Of a stretch of DNA of 64,000 nt, positions 53,189 through 61,683 are shown one piece after another. Source of the DNA: Pseudomonadota bacterium (GTDB taxonomy: Bacteria; Pseudomonadota; Gammaproteobacteria; Steroidobacterales; Steroidobacteraceae). The DNA lies in contig CAUJIK010000114.1 in NCBI GenBank assembly GCA_963205255.1, forward strand, positions 1 through 64,000, given 5' to 3'. Positions within the stretch are counted from its first letter, which is position 1. Each line of letters starts with the position of its first letter. Below the pieces are notes generated by a model, which was given only the letters and a program-made list of their open reading frames with translations, made no database searches and was not told the origin of the DNA. Both the position numbers and the translations under genes were made by a program.

Positions 53189-53919
53189 GCTCCCTCCTGG
53201 TTTGCAGGGCCCGATGCCGTCCCCAACCGGTCTTCAGGCACGCGTTCGGGTTCGATCAGCCCGAGACAAAGCCGATCCAGATTCGGCTCCAGCAAGGCCA
53301 GGGGAGCAGCCAGCGTCCGCCACAGCGCGGAGAAATCAGCCAGTGCTGACGTCGGCACCAGCCCGGCCGTGCGGCGCGCCGTGTGCGGGCTTCCCGATGC
53401 ATTCCAGCCATCCCCAAGCAACGACATGGAATGCGTCAGCGACAGATCCAGCGCATCGAAGGGAGCAGGCAGGGTAGACATGGGCCTCAGCCGCACACCC
53501 ACCTGCGCGAACCGGTACCCACCCGCCGCAAGATCGAAACCTGAATTGAGGAAGCCGCTGGCAATCCGCAGCGGCTGCAACAGTGCAGTGGCCGCAACGC
53601 TGGCGGCGCCCTGCACTCCCGCGATCTGCACGCCAGCCGTGATGTCTGCTGGTGCAATCCACCGCGGATTGCCCACTGGCCGCACGAAGCCCGGATCGTC
53701 GAAGTGCAGCGCGTGCAGATGCCGCACCAGCGCTTCGCCGCCGCGCGCATTGCCCCAAATCTGAAGGAAGGCTGCATGCCGCGCCGCGGAGATCGTCCGG
53801 CGCTGCGCCTCCTGGAAGCCGCTCAGCAGCAGCACACCCAGGAGCAGCAGGATCAGAGCTGCGGCCCCGACCGCAAACTCGACCGTGCTCTGGCCGCGCA
53901 TGCGTTGCGGGGAACTCAT
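53179..53919 (-). CDS. TadE-like pseudopilin
   Basis: The 246-aa protein begins MSSPQRMRGQSTVEFAVG, with the G|QSTVE prepilin site, and has one helix (about residues 13-34). A long periplasmic domain of about 210 residues follows. It differs from the second TadE-like protein at 46325-46981, so the operon has two. The start overlaps the TadG-like gene stop by ATGA. Confidence 0.8.
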   Translation of the reverse strand: MSSPQRMRGQSTVEFAVGAAALILLLLGVLLLSGFQEAQRRTISAARHAAFLQIWGNARGGEALVRHLHALHFDDPGFVRPVGNPRWIAPADITAGVQIAGVQGAASVAATALLQPLRIASGFLNSGFDLAAGGYRFAQVGVRLRPMSTLPAPFDALDLSLTHSMSLLGDGWNASGSPHTARRTAGLVPTSALADFSALWRTLAAPLALLEPNLDRLCLGLIEPERVPEDRLGTASGPANQEGACR

Positions 53920-55235
53920 CGCGCCGCCATGAAGGGATCGACCGTGAGGCCGCGATCCGCAAGCGTCAGCGCCTGGTCGGAAAGCGGCGTGGCCGCAAGG
54001 CGGGCCTGCCAGTAGGGGCTGAACAGGCTGGGATATTCCTCCCTGCGATCCTGGCGCGCCTGCGGCCGCTCGAACCGGACCACGGCGGAAGCCAGCGCAT
54101 GCAGGGACTGCCCGGCGAACGCCGGCGCAAGGCTGACATGGCTGCCGTCCGCGAGCATGAGCCCCGAAGGCATGATGAGCCGGTCCGCCGTGGGCACTTC
54201 ATTGCCGGGAATACGCAGAGCCAGTGAATAGACCAGCGATCGTTCGTCCCGCCGCTGCGGCTGCGACACATCGCGGATCTCGGGCAGCCCGCGATAGCCC
54301 TGCTCTGGCGCCAGCGCACGCGTGGCCTGCCGTGAAGCGCGCGGATTGCGTTGCAGACTGCCGCCGTGCGTGCCTCGCCCCGACACGGGGCGCCGCCGGC
54401 TCTCGGCGGCACCCCACCCCAGTGGAACCTCGACATCAGTGATCAGCAGGTCCATGTGCGCAGACAACGTATCCACGCCACGCCAGCTGTACTCGCCGAT
54501 GAGATCGGTGCCGCCGCGGCGGGACACCTGTGCCGGTGAACCTGCCGGCAGCAGATCGCCACTGCGCTGCGCGGTGAACCCGTCGCGCGAGGCGGCCAGC
54601 AACTGCGAGAACCTCGCCAGATCGCCACCCCCGCGCTGGTATTGCCGCGTTAACCGGTTCACCCAGGCATTGCCGTTCCTCGCCTGCAACAAGCGGCTGG
54701 AGTTGGCGAGCACTGCCCGCGGCTCGTTGTCGCGCATGACCTGGCTGACCAGGTTCGCCGCAGCAATGGGAGCCTGCACATGCGCCAGCTCCTGCATGCT
54801 GTTCAGCATATCCACATTCCAGCGGCTGATCCCCGACTCCAGCGGCACAGCGCTCCTCTGGATGCCGCTGTCAACCACGGCCCAGCCCTGTGCGATGGCG
54901 CGCATCGCCGGCGCCAGCGGTGGTATGAAATTCGCCACGCGGGAGGCGTTGCGGGTGGAGGTGGCGATGTAGGCAGACCATGAGCGCAGGCTCACCAGCT
55001 GCGCTATCGCCACTTCGTTGGCGACGATGGCGCGGTTCAGATAGGCCTGATAGTTGAGGCTGCGCGCCTGCCATTGCGCGGCGCTCAGCACGGCGGCGTC
55101 GGACGCATTCAGGAGCTTCATCTTGTCGTTGACCGTCTGCCCCACACTGAAGACGACGGCGAACACGGCGACGAGACTGGCGGCGAATGCCAGCATCACC
55201 ACCATCGCCTGCCCCGAATGCGTCCGGCGGGCCAT
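53916..55235 (-). CDS. TadG-like pilus assembly protein
   Basis: The 439-aa protein starts at ATG 55235 with MARRTHSGQAMVVMLAFAAS, a Tad-domain N terminus (one helix, residues ~9-30). DKMKLLNASDAAVLSAAQWQAR is followed by ASDAAVLSAA-type alanine-rich segments that mark TadG-like proteins. The C-terminal part is periplasmic and lacks a recognisable vWA metal site. It overlaps flp by one base. The longer open frame up to 55532 runs through flp in the wrong frame. Confidence 0.8.
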   Translation of the reverse strand: MARRTHSGQAMVVMLAFAASLVAVFAVVFSVGQTVNDKMKLLNASDAAVLSAAQWQARSLNYQAYLNRAIVANEVAIAQLVSLRSWSAYIATSTRNASRVANFIPPLAPAMRAIAQGWAVVDSGIQRSAVPLESGISRWNVDMLNSMQELAHVQAPIAAANLVSQVMRDNEPRAVLANSSRLLQARNGNAWVNRLTRQYQRGGGDLARFSQLLAASRDGFTAQRSGDLLPAGSPAQVSRRGGTDLIGEYSWRGVDTLSAHMDLLITDVEVPLGWGAAESRRRPVSGRGTHGGSLQRNPRASRQATRALAPEQGYRGLPEIRDVSQPQRRDERSLVYSLALRIPGNEVPTADRLIMPSGLMLADGSHVSLAPAFAGQSLHALASAVVRFERPQARQDRREEYPSLFSPYWQARLAATPLSDQALTLADRGLTVDPFMAAR

Positions 55236-55489
55236 CAGCGCGGCTGGTCGTAGTTGTCGAGTTGCACCCGGCGCTGGGCCTGGGTCACGGCCTCCTCGCC
55301 GGCGTCGTTGGCTTCGGTGCGGGCATTGTTGGCGCTGTTGCCCGCCAGTGACTGCGCGGTGACCGCCATCTGCGCCCGCAAGGTCTTGCCGAAGGCGGTG
55401 TAGACGCCGATGGCCGCGATGGCGACCAGCGCGACGACGATGATGTATTCGGTCATGCCCTGACCGCGCTGCAGATCCCTCTGTTTCAT
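55235..55489 (-). CDS. flp: Flp-type pilin
   Basis: The 84-aa protein has a short basic leader MKQRDLQRGQG, the class IVb site G|QGMTEYIIVV with Glu at +5, and one hydrophobic helix (about residues 14-34). A polar tail of about 50 residues is longer than in most Flp pilins (50-60 aa in total). It is the first gene of the tad operon, with GGAGAA before ATG 55489, and is the likely main subunit. Confidence 0.87.
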   Translation of the reverse strand: MKQRDLQRGQGMTEYIIVVALVAIAAIGVYTAFGKTLRAQMAVTAQSLAGNSANNARTEANDAGEEAVTQAQRRVQLDNYDQPR

Positions 55490-55599
55490 CCCTGTTCTCC
55501 TGTGAAGAGGCTACGGCTGCATTCAATGCCATCGCCCGCCCGGGAGCACCTCCGTAAACTCATGCAAAGGGACACAAACAGCACCAGTCGCGGCCCTTC
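55490..55599. other. Divergent gap between flp and the subtilisin gene
   Basis: This 110-bp gap must carry promoters for the tad operon (leftwards) and the protease gene (rightwards). Apart from the flp ribosome binding site I see no clear sigma70 or sigma54 hexamers, and no dyad. Confidence 0.4.
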
Positions 55600-57588
55600 A
55601 TGACTCCAGCTACCATGTCGCCCGTGAAGCCATCCAATTCCATGCGCCACCTGCTGGCCCTCTCATTGCTGTTTGGGCTCACTTCAACCGCGCAGGGTGC
55701 CGGAGAAGCCACCGACCGCATCATCGTGAAATGGCGCACCGTCGCCGGCGAATGGACGGACGACCTCATCGAAGCACGCGCGCTGCGCGCCCGCAGCGGC
55801 CGCGCGGTGACACTGATGCGCGGCCTCGGCGGCGGCATGAGCCTGTTGCGGCTGGAGCAGCCGGCGGATTCCGCGCAGATGCAGAGAACCCTGGCAGCGC
55901 TGCGCAGTGATCCGCGCGTGCAGCTGGCGGAGCCGGACCGCCGGGTGCGCGCCCACGCCTATGTTCCCAACGATGTGCTCTTCCCTTTCCAGTGGTATCT
56001 GCGGGATGGCGAGACCGCCTCCATCCGCGCCGACAGCGCCTGGGAGATCACTCGCGGCGGCGACACTCCCGCCACCTCGCCCGTGGTCGTGGCCGTGATC
56101 GATACCGGCGTGCGCTTCGATCACCCTGATCTTGCCGGCAAGTTGCTGCCCGGCTACGACTTCGTTTCCTCTGATCTGTTCGAGGGTCAGCAGATATATG
56201 CCACGGCCAATGATGGCGACGGCTGGGACGACGACCCTTCGGATCCTGGCGATTTCATTTCCGAGGCTGACCTGCTCAACGGCCCCTTCGCCGGCAAGGG
56301 CTGTGGTCTCGAGAACTCCGATACCAAGCCCATGCCCAGCAGCTGGCATGGCACACGCGTCGCCGGACTGATCGCGGCCAACACCGACAACGGTCTTGGC
56401 ATCGCCGGCGCCGGCTTCAACCTGCGGGTGTTGCCCGTGCGGGCGCTGGGCAAATGCGGCGGCTACGATTCGGATGTGCTGGCGGCCATGTATTGGGCAG
56501 CCGGTCTTGCCATGCCCGGCGCGCTGATGGTGACCACGCCGTCGAAGAATGAGTATCCGGCGCAGATCATCAACATGAGTCTGGGCAGCACCGGCTCCTG
56601 CTCGCCGCAGTACACCGAAGCCATCCGCACGCTCTCGGAGCATGGCGTGCTGGTCGTGGTTTCAGCAGGCAACGATGGCAAGGCAGTGGATGCCCCTGCC
56701 AATTGCCCGGGCGCCGTGGCCGTGGCAGGGCTGCGCCATGCCGGCACCAAAGTGGGTTACAGCAACCTCGGCCCCGAGATCGCCCTGGCGGCTCCGGCTG
56801 GCAACTGCGTCAACGATTTCGGCGACTGCCTGTTCGAGCTGACGACCACCACCAACTCCGGCGCCCGGCACCCGACGGGCTACAGCTTCACCACGCCGCA
56901 GAGCCCGAACATCGGCACCAGCTTCTCCGCGCCGCTGGTGGCCGCGACCGCCGGCATGATGAAAGCGGTGAACCCGGCGCTCACTCCGGCCGTGCTCACC
57001 CAGCGCCTGCGCGCGGCGGCCCGACCCTTCCCCGCCGCAACGATGCCCGCGCCTCCCGCCTGCGTCTCGCCCGAAGTGGCTCCGCTGCAGGAGCAGGAGT
57101 GCATCTGCACCACCGCTGTCTGCGGCGCAGGGATGCTCGATACCGAGGCAGCCGTCATCCAGGCTCTGCGCCCCACGGCCGTCGCCCAGGTCAACGGCGT
57201 CGTCGGCCCGGCGCGCATGCTGACCCTGGATGGCACCGGCAGCGGCGCGGCCGCCGGCCGCAGCCTGATGTCCTTCGCATGGAGCGTGGTCGGAGCCTCC
57301 GGCGGGGCGTCCGCGCCCACGATCTCCACGGCAAACCAGGCCAGCGCCGCGGTGGAATCGCCCGCCCGGGGCAGCTATACGCTGCGCCTGACCATCACCG
57401 ACAACCACGGCGCCACCGACAGCGCCGAAGTGACCGTGACGGCCAGCAACGGCGGCGGTTCCAGCGGCAGCACCAATCCCCCACCAGCCACTGGCAAGGG
57501 TGGTGGCGGGAGTCTCCCGCCCGCTTCACTGCTGCTGATGATGATGCTCCTGCTGGGCCATCTGCGCGGCCGGCGCATCAACCGCTAG
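55600..57588 (+). CDS. Secreted subtilisin-like (S8) protease with GlyGly-CTERM-like tail
   Basis: The 662-aa protein has a signal peptide (about residues 15-33), an I9-like propeptide (about 38-118) and an S8 catalytic domain. The triad is D168 in AVIDTGV, H250 in SSWHGT and S441 in GTSFSAP. A PKD-like beta domain covers about 525-625. The end has GKGGGGSLPPA, then LLLMMMLLLGHL and RGRR: a Gly-rich, hydrophobic and Arg-rich tail like GlyGly-CTERM, which in known systems is cut by rhombosortase after type II secretion. ATG 55600, 55615 and 55642 are all possible starts; none has a good ribosome binding site. Confidence 0.88.
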   Translation: MTPATMSPVKPSNSMRHLLALSLLFGLTSTAQGAGEATDRIIVKWRTVAGEWTDDLIEARALRARSGRAVTLMRGLGGGMSLLRLEQPADSAQMQRTLAALRSDPRVQLAEPDRRVRAHAYVPNDVLFPFQWYLRDGETASIRADSAWEITRGGDTPATSPVVVAVIDTGVRFDHPDLAGKLLPGYDFVSSDLFEGQQIYATANDGDGWDDDPSDPGDFISEADLLNGPFAGKGCGLENSDTKPMPSSWHGTRVAGLIAANTDNGLGIAGAGFNLRVLPVRALGKCGGYDSDVLAAMYWAAGLAMPGALMVTTPSKNEYPAQIINMSLGSTGSCSPQYTEAIRTLSEHGVLVVVSAGNDGKAVDAPANCPGAVAVAGLRHAGTKVGYSNLGPEIALAAPAGNCVNDFGDCLFELTTTTNSGARHPTGYSFTTPQSPNIGTSFSAPLVAATAGMMKAVNPALTPAVLTQRLRAAARPFPAATMPAPPACVSPEVAPLQEQECICTTAVCGAGMLDTEAAVIQALRPTAVAQVNGVVGPARMLTLDGTGSGAAAGRSLMSFAWSVVGASGGASAPTISTANQASAAVESPARGSYTLRLTITDNHGATDSAEVTVTASNGGGSSGSTNPPPATGKGGGGSLPPASLLLMMMLLLGHLRGRRINR

Positions 57589-57599
57589 AAGGTTTCAAC

Positions 57600-58400
57600 A
57601 TGGATCTGCTGCAGGCCCTGATACTGGGCATCGTCGAAGGCGTCACCGAATATCTGCCGGTCAGCTCCACCGGCCACCTGCTGATCGCGCAACGCCTGCT
57701 GGGCATTGCCGAAGGAGAGGCCGCCAATGGCTATGCCATCGCCATCCAGGCCGGCGCCATCGTTGCCGTGCTCGGCACCTACCGCCAGCGCGTGGCCGGC
57801 ATGGTCCGCGGCGTGTTCGGACAGGATCCCGCCGGATTGAAACTGGCGCTGTGCATCATCGCGGCCTTCATTCCCGCGGCGGTGCTGGGCTCGCTGTTCG
57901 ACGACCGCATCGAGCAGCACCTGTTCGGGGTCAAGCCGGTCATCGCCGCCTGGATCGTCGGTGGTTTGCTGATCCTGGCGCTGGGAAAATGGGTCGATGC
58001 CCGCCGCAACGGCGCGGCGCTCGATGCCCTCACCTGGCAGGCAGCCTTCATCATCGGCCTCATCCAGTGCATTGCCATGTGGCCGGGAACCAGCCGCAGC
58101 CTCGTCACCATTCTCGGCGGGCTCGCCGTGGGCCTTTCACTGGCCGCGGCGGTGGAGTTCGCCTTCCTGCTCGGCGTGCTGACGCTGACGGCCGCCACGG
58201 CCTACACCGTGATGAAGCATGGCGACGGCATGCTCACCGCCTATGGCTGGCCGGCACTGCTCACCGGCTTCATCGCCGCATGGGCCTCGGCGGCGCTGGC
58301 CGTGAAATGGATGGTGGCCTGGCTCAACCGCCATGGCCTGGCGCTGTTCGCCTGGTGGCGTTTTGCCGCCGCGGGTCTGGCCGCGCTGCTGCTGCTTTAG
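57600..58400 (+). CDS. uppP: Undecaprenyl-diphosphatase UppP (BacA)
   Basis: The 266-aa polytopic membrane protein has the two active-site motifs: GIVEGVTEYLPVSSTGHL near residues 10-27 and MWPGTSRSLVTILGG near 160-174. It recycles undecaprenyl pyrophosphate for cell-wall synthesis. ATG 57600 follows the protease stop by 11 nt, so the two may be co-transcribed. The stop is adjacent to the convergent aldehyde dehydrogenase stop. Confidence 0.95.
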   Translation: MDLLQALILGIVEGVTEYLPVSSTGHLLIAQRLLGIAEGEAANGYAIAIQAGAIVAVLGTYRQRVAGMVRGVFGQDPAGLKLALCIIAAFIPAAVLGSLFDDRIEQHLFGVKPVIAAWIVGGLLILALGKWVDARRNGAALDALTWQAAFIIGLIQCIAMWPGTSRSLVTILGGLAVGLSLAAAVEFAFLLGVLTLTAATAYTVMKHGDGMLTAYGWPALLTGFIAAWASAALAVKWMVAWLNRHGLALFAWWRFAAAGLAALLLL

Positions 58401-58401
58401 G

Positions 58402-59832
58402 TCAGGACTCGGTGATGAACTTGGTGACGAGGCAGGCGTCGAGACCTTCGATGCCTTCCTCGGAGCCGTAGCCGCTCTCCTTCACTCCGCCAAACGGCGC
58501 CTCCGGCACGGCGATGGTGAAGCTGTTGATGCCCAGCATGCCCGACTCCACCTGCTCACCGATGAGGTTCACGCGCCGGGCATTCTGGGTGAAGGCATAG
58601 GCGGCAAGGCCATACGGCAGTCTGTTGGCCTTCGCGATGGCCTCATCGAAACTGCCGAAACGCCCCAGCACTGCAACGGGGCCGAAAGGCTCCTCGTTCA
58701 TGATGCGCGCCGCTTCGGGCACATCACCCAGCACCGTGGGCTGGTAGAAAAAGCCCTTGCCCGCCATCGGCGCGCCGCCGGCAAGCCGCTTCGCACCCGC
58801 GCCGATCGCCTCGTCGATCAGGGAGGCCACCGCCTGAGGTCTCCTCGCATGGGCCAGCGGGCCCATCTTCACGCCCTCGTCCAGTCCATTGCCCACCGGC
58901 CAGCTGCGCGCGCGCGCGGCAAAGCCCGCCGCGAACTTCTCGTAGATGGCCTCATGCACATAGAAACGCGTGGGCGACACGCAGATCTGCCCCGCGTTGC
59001 GGAACTTGGCCGCCACCGCCAGATCGAGCACCGCTTCCACATCCACATCGTCGAAGACCAGCACCGGCGCATGGCCGCCCAGTTCCATGGTGGTGCGCTT
59101 CATGCCGGCAGCGGCCAGCGCGGCGAGCTGTTTGCCCACCGGCACTGAACCCGTGAAGCTCACGGCGCGGATCACCGGCGAGGCGAGCAGATGCCCGGAG
59201 ACTTCGGCGGGAACACCGAACACCACGGCGATGACGCCTGCCGGCACGCCGGCATCCACCAGCGCCTGCGCGATGGCCAGGGCGCAGCCAGGCGTTTCCT
59301 CTGCCGCCTTCACGATCACCGTGCAGCCGGCGGCCAGTGCCGAGCCGAGCTTGCGGGCCGGATTGCCGAGCGGGAAATTCCAGGGCGCGAAGCCTGCCAC
59401 CGGCCCCACCGGCTCCTTCACCACCGTCATGCGCATGCCGGAAGCGCGCTGCGGCAGCACCCGCCCATAGGCGCGGCGACCCTCCTCCGCATACCACTCG
59501 AAAGTCTCGGCCGCGATGATGAGTTCCAGCCGTGCCTCGGCCAGGGTCTTGCCCTCTTCGACGGTAGCCAGCCGCGCAATGGCCTCGCTGCGCTCGCGCA
59601 GCAGCTCACCAGCCTTCCTGAGCAGGTTGCCGCGCTGCTGCGGCCCCAGCGCACGCCAGGCCGGCCAGCTGCGCTGCGCCGCCTCCAGCGCCCGATCCAG
59701 GTCGGCGGAAGAAGCCAGCGGCACCTCGCCCAGGATCTCTCCGCTGGCCGGGTTCACTACCGGCCGGGTGCGCCGGCCCTCCCCGCACAATTGCCGGCCG
59801 TCGATGAGGAGATGCAGATCAGGGTGGGTCAT
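58402..59832 (-). CDS. NAD(P)-dependent aldehyde dehydrogenase (succinate-semialdehyde type)
   Basis: The 476-aa ALDH has FAPWNFPLGNPARKLGSALA near residues 146-165, the catalytic Glu in TMELGGHAPV near 244 and the catalytic Cys in RNAGQICVSPTRFYV near 278. EEPFGPVAVL and FGGVKESGYG complete the family set. It is closest to GabD-like semialdehyde dehydrogenases. It is divergent from ligK and may handle a semialdehyde from the aromatic pathway, although the 4,5-pathway uses LigC for that step. The exact substrate is uncertain. Confidence 0.82.
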   Translation of the reverse strand: MTHPDLHLLIDGRQLCGEGRRTRPVVNPASGEILGEVPLASSADLDRALEAAQRSWPAWRALGPQQRGNLLRKAGELLRERSEAIARLATVEEGKTLAEARLELIIAAETFEWYAEEGRRAYGRVLPQRASGMRMTVVKEPVGPVAGFAPWNFPLGNPARKLGSALAAGCTVIVKAAEETPGCALAIAQALVDAGVPAGVIAVVFGVPAEVSGHLLASPVIRAVSFTGSVPVGKQLAALAAAGMKRTTMELGGHAPVLVFDDVDVEAVLDLAVAAKFRNAGQICVSPTRFYVHEAIYEKFAAGFAARARSWPVGNGLDEGVKMGPLAHARRPQAVASLIDEAIGAGAKRLAGGAPMAGKGFFYQPTVLGDVPEAARIMNEEPFGPVAVLGRFGSFDEAIAKANRLPYGLAAYAFTQNARRVNLIGEQVESGMLGINSFTIAVPEAPFGGVKESGYGSEEGIEGLDACLVTKFITES

Positions 59833-59835
59833 GGA

Positions 59836-59856
59836 GTTAAAATGCTCAGGTTTAAC
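59836..59856. promoter_or_regulatory. Dyad between the ALDH gene and ligK, LysR-type operator candidate
   Basis: GTTAAA-N9-TTTAAC is a perfect 6-bp inverted repeat of LysR-box style (TTAAA..TTTAA). It begins 4 nt upstream of the ALDH start codon and ends 39 nt before ligK. In Sphingobium a LysR-type regulator (LigR) controls lig genes; no such gene is in the window. Confidence 0.5.
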
Positions 59857-59894
59857 GCCACGGATTTTCAGGCTGAACCTGTGAGGTGTCCATC

Positions 59895-60572
59895 ATGAGC
59901 AAGCATGTCTGCGTGCGCGAGATTCCGCGCCCCGATCCGGCCATCGCAAAGCAGCTCGCGACCTATGGCGTCGCGACCGTCCACGAAGCCCAGGGTCGCA
60001 TTGGCCTGCTGGCGCACTACATGCGTCCGATCTACGCCGGCAAGTCGATCGCGGGCCCGGCCGTGACGGTCTCCGCGCCTCCCGGCGACAACTGGATGCT
60101 GCACGTGGCGGTGGAGGTGTGCAAACCCGGCGACATCCTCGTCGTCGCGCCCACCTCGCCCTGCGTGGACGGCTATTTCGGCGACCTGCTCGCCACCTCG
60201 CTGAAGGCGCGCGGTGTGCAGGCGCTGGTGATCGACGCCGGCGTGCGCGATGTGGCGACGCTCAAGGAGATGGACTTCCCGGTATGGAGCAAGGCCGTCT
60301 TTGCCCAGGGCACCATCAAGGCGAGCCTGGGTTCGGTCAATGTGCCGGTGATCTGCGCGGCGCAGGCCGTGAACCCCGGCGACATCATCGTCGCCGACGA
60401 CGACGGAGTCTGTGTGGTGCGCCATGCCGACGCCGCGACGGTCGCCGATGCGGCGGCCAAGCGCGTTGCCAACGAGGAAGACAAGCGCCGGCGCCTGGCC
60501 GCCGGCGAACTGGGCATGGATATCTACAAGTTCCGCGACAAGCTCGCCGAACTGGGCCTCAAGTACATCTGA
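59895..60572 (+). CDS. ligK: 4-carboxy-4-hydroxy-2-oxoadipate aldolase / oxaloacetate decarboxylase
   Basis: The 225-aa RraA-fold protein has [13 protein letters not shown] near residues 29-41, [12 protein letters not shown] near 63-74, [15 protein letters not shown] near 95-109 (phosphate and pyruvate binding) and IDAGVRD near 115 with the metal Asp/Arg pair. This matches LigK/ProA/GalC aldolases, which split the last intermediate of the protocatechuate 4,5-pathway to pyruvate and oxaloacetate. GAGGTG precedes ATG 59895. The neighbouring ligJ supports the call. Confidence 0.92.
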   Translation: MSKHVCVREIPRPDPAIAKQLATYGVATVHEAQGRIGLLAHYMRPIYAGKSIAGPAVTVSAPPGDNWMLHVAVEVCKPGDILVVAPTSPCVDGYFGDLLATSLKARGVQALVIDAGVRDVATLKEMDFPVWSKAVFAQGTIKASLGSVNVPVICAAQAVNPGDIIVADDDGVCVVRHADAATVADAAAKRVANEEDKRRRLAAGELGMDIYKFRDKLAELGLKYI

Positions 60573-60596
60573 GGCCCGGCGGTTCAGACCCGCGGC

Positions 60597-61613
60597 TCAG
60601 GCCAGGCGGGCCTTGAGTCGCGGGTACACACGCAGCGCATTGCCTTCGAAGATGCGCTGCTTGTCTGCGGCGGCAAGGTTCGAGGCGTCGATGTAGCGGC
60701 GGGTGTCGTCGTAGTTGAAGCCCGTGGTCGGGTCCACCCCGCGCACCGCGCCGACCATCTCCGAACCGAACAGGATGTTCTCCACCGGGATGACCTTCAG
60801 CAGCAGGTCGATGCCCGGCTGGTGATACACGCAGGTATCGAAGAACACGTTCTTCATCACATGCGCATCCAGCGGCGGCCGCTTCATGTCCTGCGCGAGA
60901 CCCCGGTACCGACCCCAGTGATAGGGCACCGCGCCGCCGCCATGCGGAATGATCAGTCGCAGCGTCGGGAAATCCTTGAACAGGTCGCCCTGGATCAGCT
61001 GCATGAAGGCGGTGGTGTCCGCGTTGATGTAATGCGCGCCGGTGGCGTGGAAATTCGCATTGCAGGAGGAGCTCACATGCACCATGGCGGGCATGTCCAG
61101 TTCCACAAGCTTCTCGTAGATCGGGTACCAGTAGCGGTCCGTCAGCGGCAGCGACGTCCAGTGGCCGCCCGAAGGATCCGGATTGAGGTTGGCGCCGATG
61201 AAGCCCATCTTCGCGCAGCGTTCCAGTTCCTTCACGCTGCCGGCGAGCGACGCGCCCGGTGACTGCGGCAGCATGCACACGCCGACGAAGTTCTGCGGAT
61301 AGAGCCCCACCACGCGTTCGATGAGGTCGTTGGAGATCTGCGACCATTCCAGGCTCGTGGCTTCGTTGCCGATGTGGTGCGCCATGGTCGAAGCGCGCGG
61401 CGAGAAGACGGTGAGATCGGAGCCACGTTCGCGCTGCAACTTCAGCTGCGCGTTTTCGAGGCTGTCGCGGATCTGGTCGTCGGAGATTTTCAGGGAAGCG
61501 CGCGACGGGGTCTGTGCAGGATCTTTCAGCGCTGCTTTCTGCGCGTCGCGGAAATCGGTGAGCGCCTGGGGCGCCGTCGTGTAATGACCATGACAATCAA
61601 TAATCATCTTCAA
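60597..61613 (-). CDS. ligJ: 4-oxalomesaconate hydratase LigJ (amidohydrolase family)
   Basis: The 338-aa protein has the metal motif IIDCHGHYTTAP near residues 4-15, MVHVSSSC near 176, a histidine in LIIPHGGGAVPYHWGR near 220-235 and the end segment GFNYDDTRRYID, typical of LigJ. It adds water to 4-oxalomesaconate to form the substrate of LigK. It converges on ligK (24 bp between stops). Related gamma-resorcylate decarboxylases are the alternative, but the CHGHYTTAP start and the ligK and ligC neighbours favour LigJ. Confidence 0.9.
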   Translation of the reverse strand: MKMIIDCHGHYTTAPQALTDFRDAQKAALKDPAQTPSRASLKISDDQIRDSLENAQLKLQRERGSDLTVFSPRASTMAHHIGNEATSLEWSQISNDLIERVVGLYPQNFVGVCMLPQSPGASLAGSVKELERCAKMGFIGANLNPDPSGGHWTSLPLTDRYWYPIYEKLVELDMPAMVHVSSSCNANFHATGAHYINADTTAFMQLIQGDLFKDFPTLRLIIPHGGGAVPYHWGRYRGLAQDMKRPPLDAHVMKNVFFDTCVYHQPGIDLLLKVIPVENILFGSEMVGAVRGVDPTTGFNYDDTRRYIDASNLAAADKQRIFEGNALRVYPRLKARLA

Positions 61614-61683
61614 ACCCCCGTCAGGAATGGCATTGCCGCGTATCCCACATCGCGGTCATGCAGGCCATGATACCTTCCCGCCT

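Noticed and set aside
55490..55560. A possible sigma54 promoter (TGGCATTGAATGCA) in front of flp.
   Set aside because: The spacing between the GG and GC elements is 10 instead of 12 bases.
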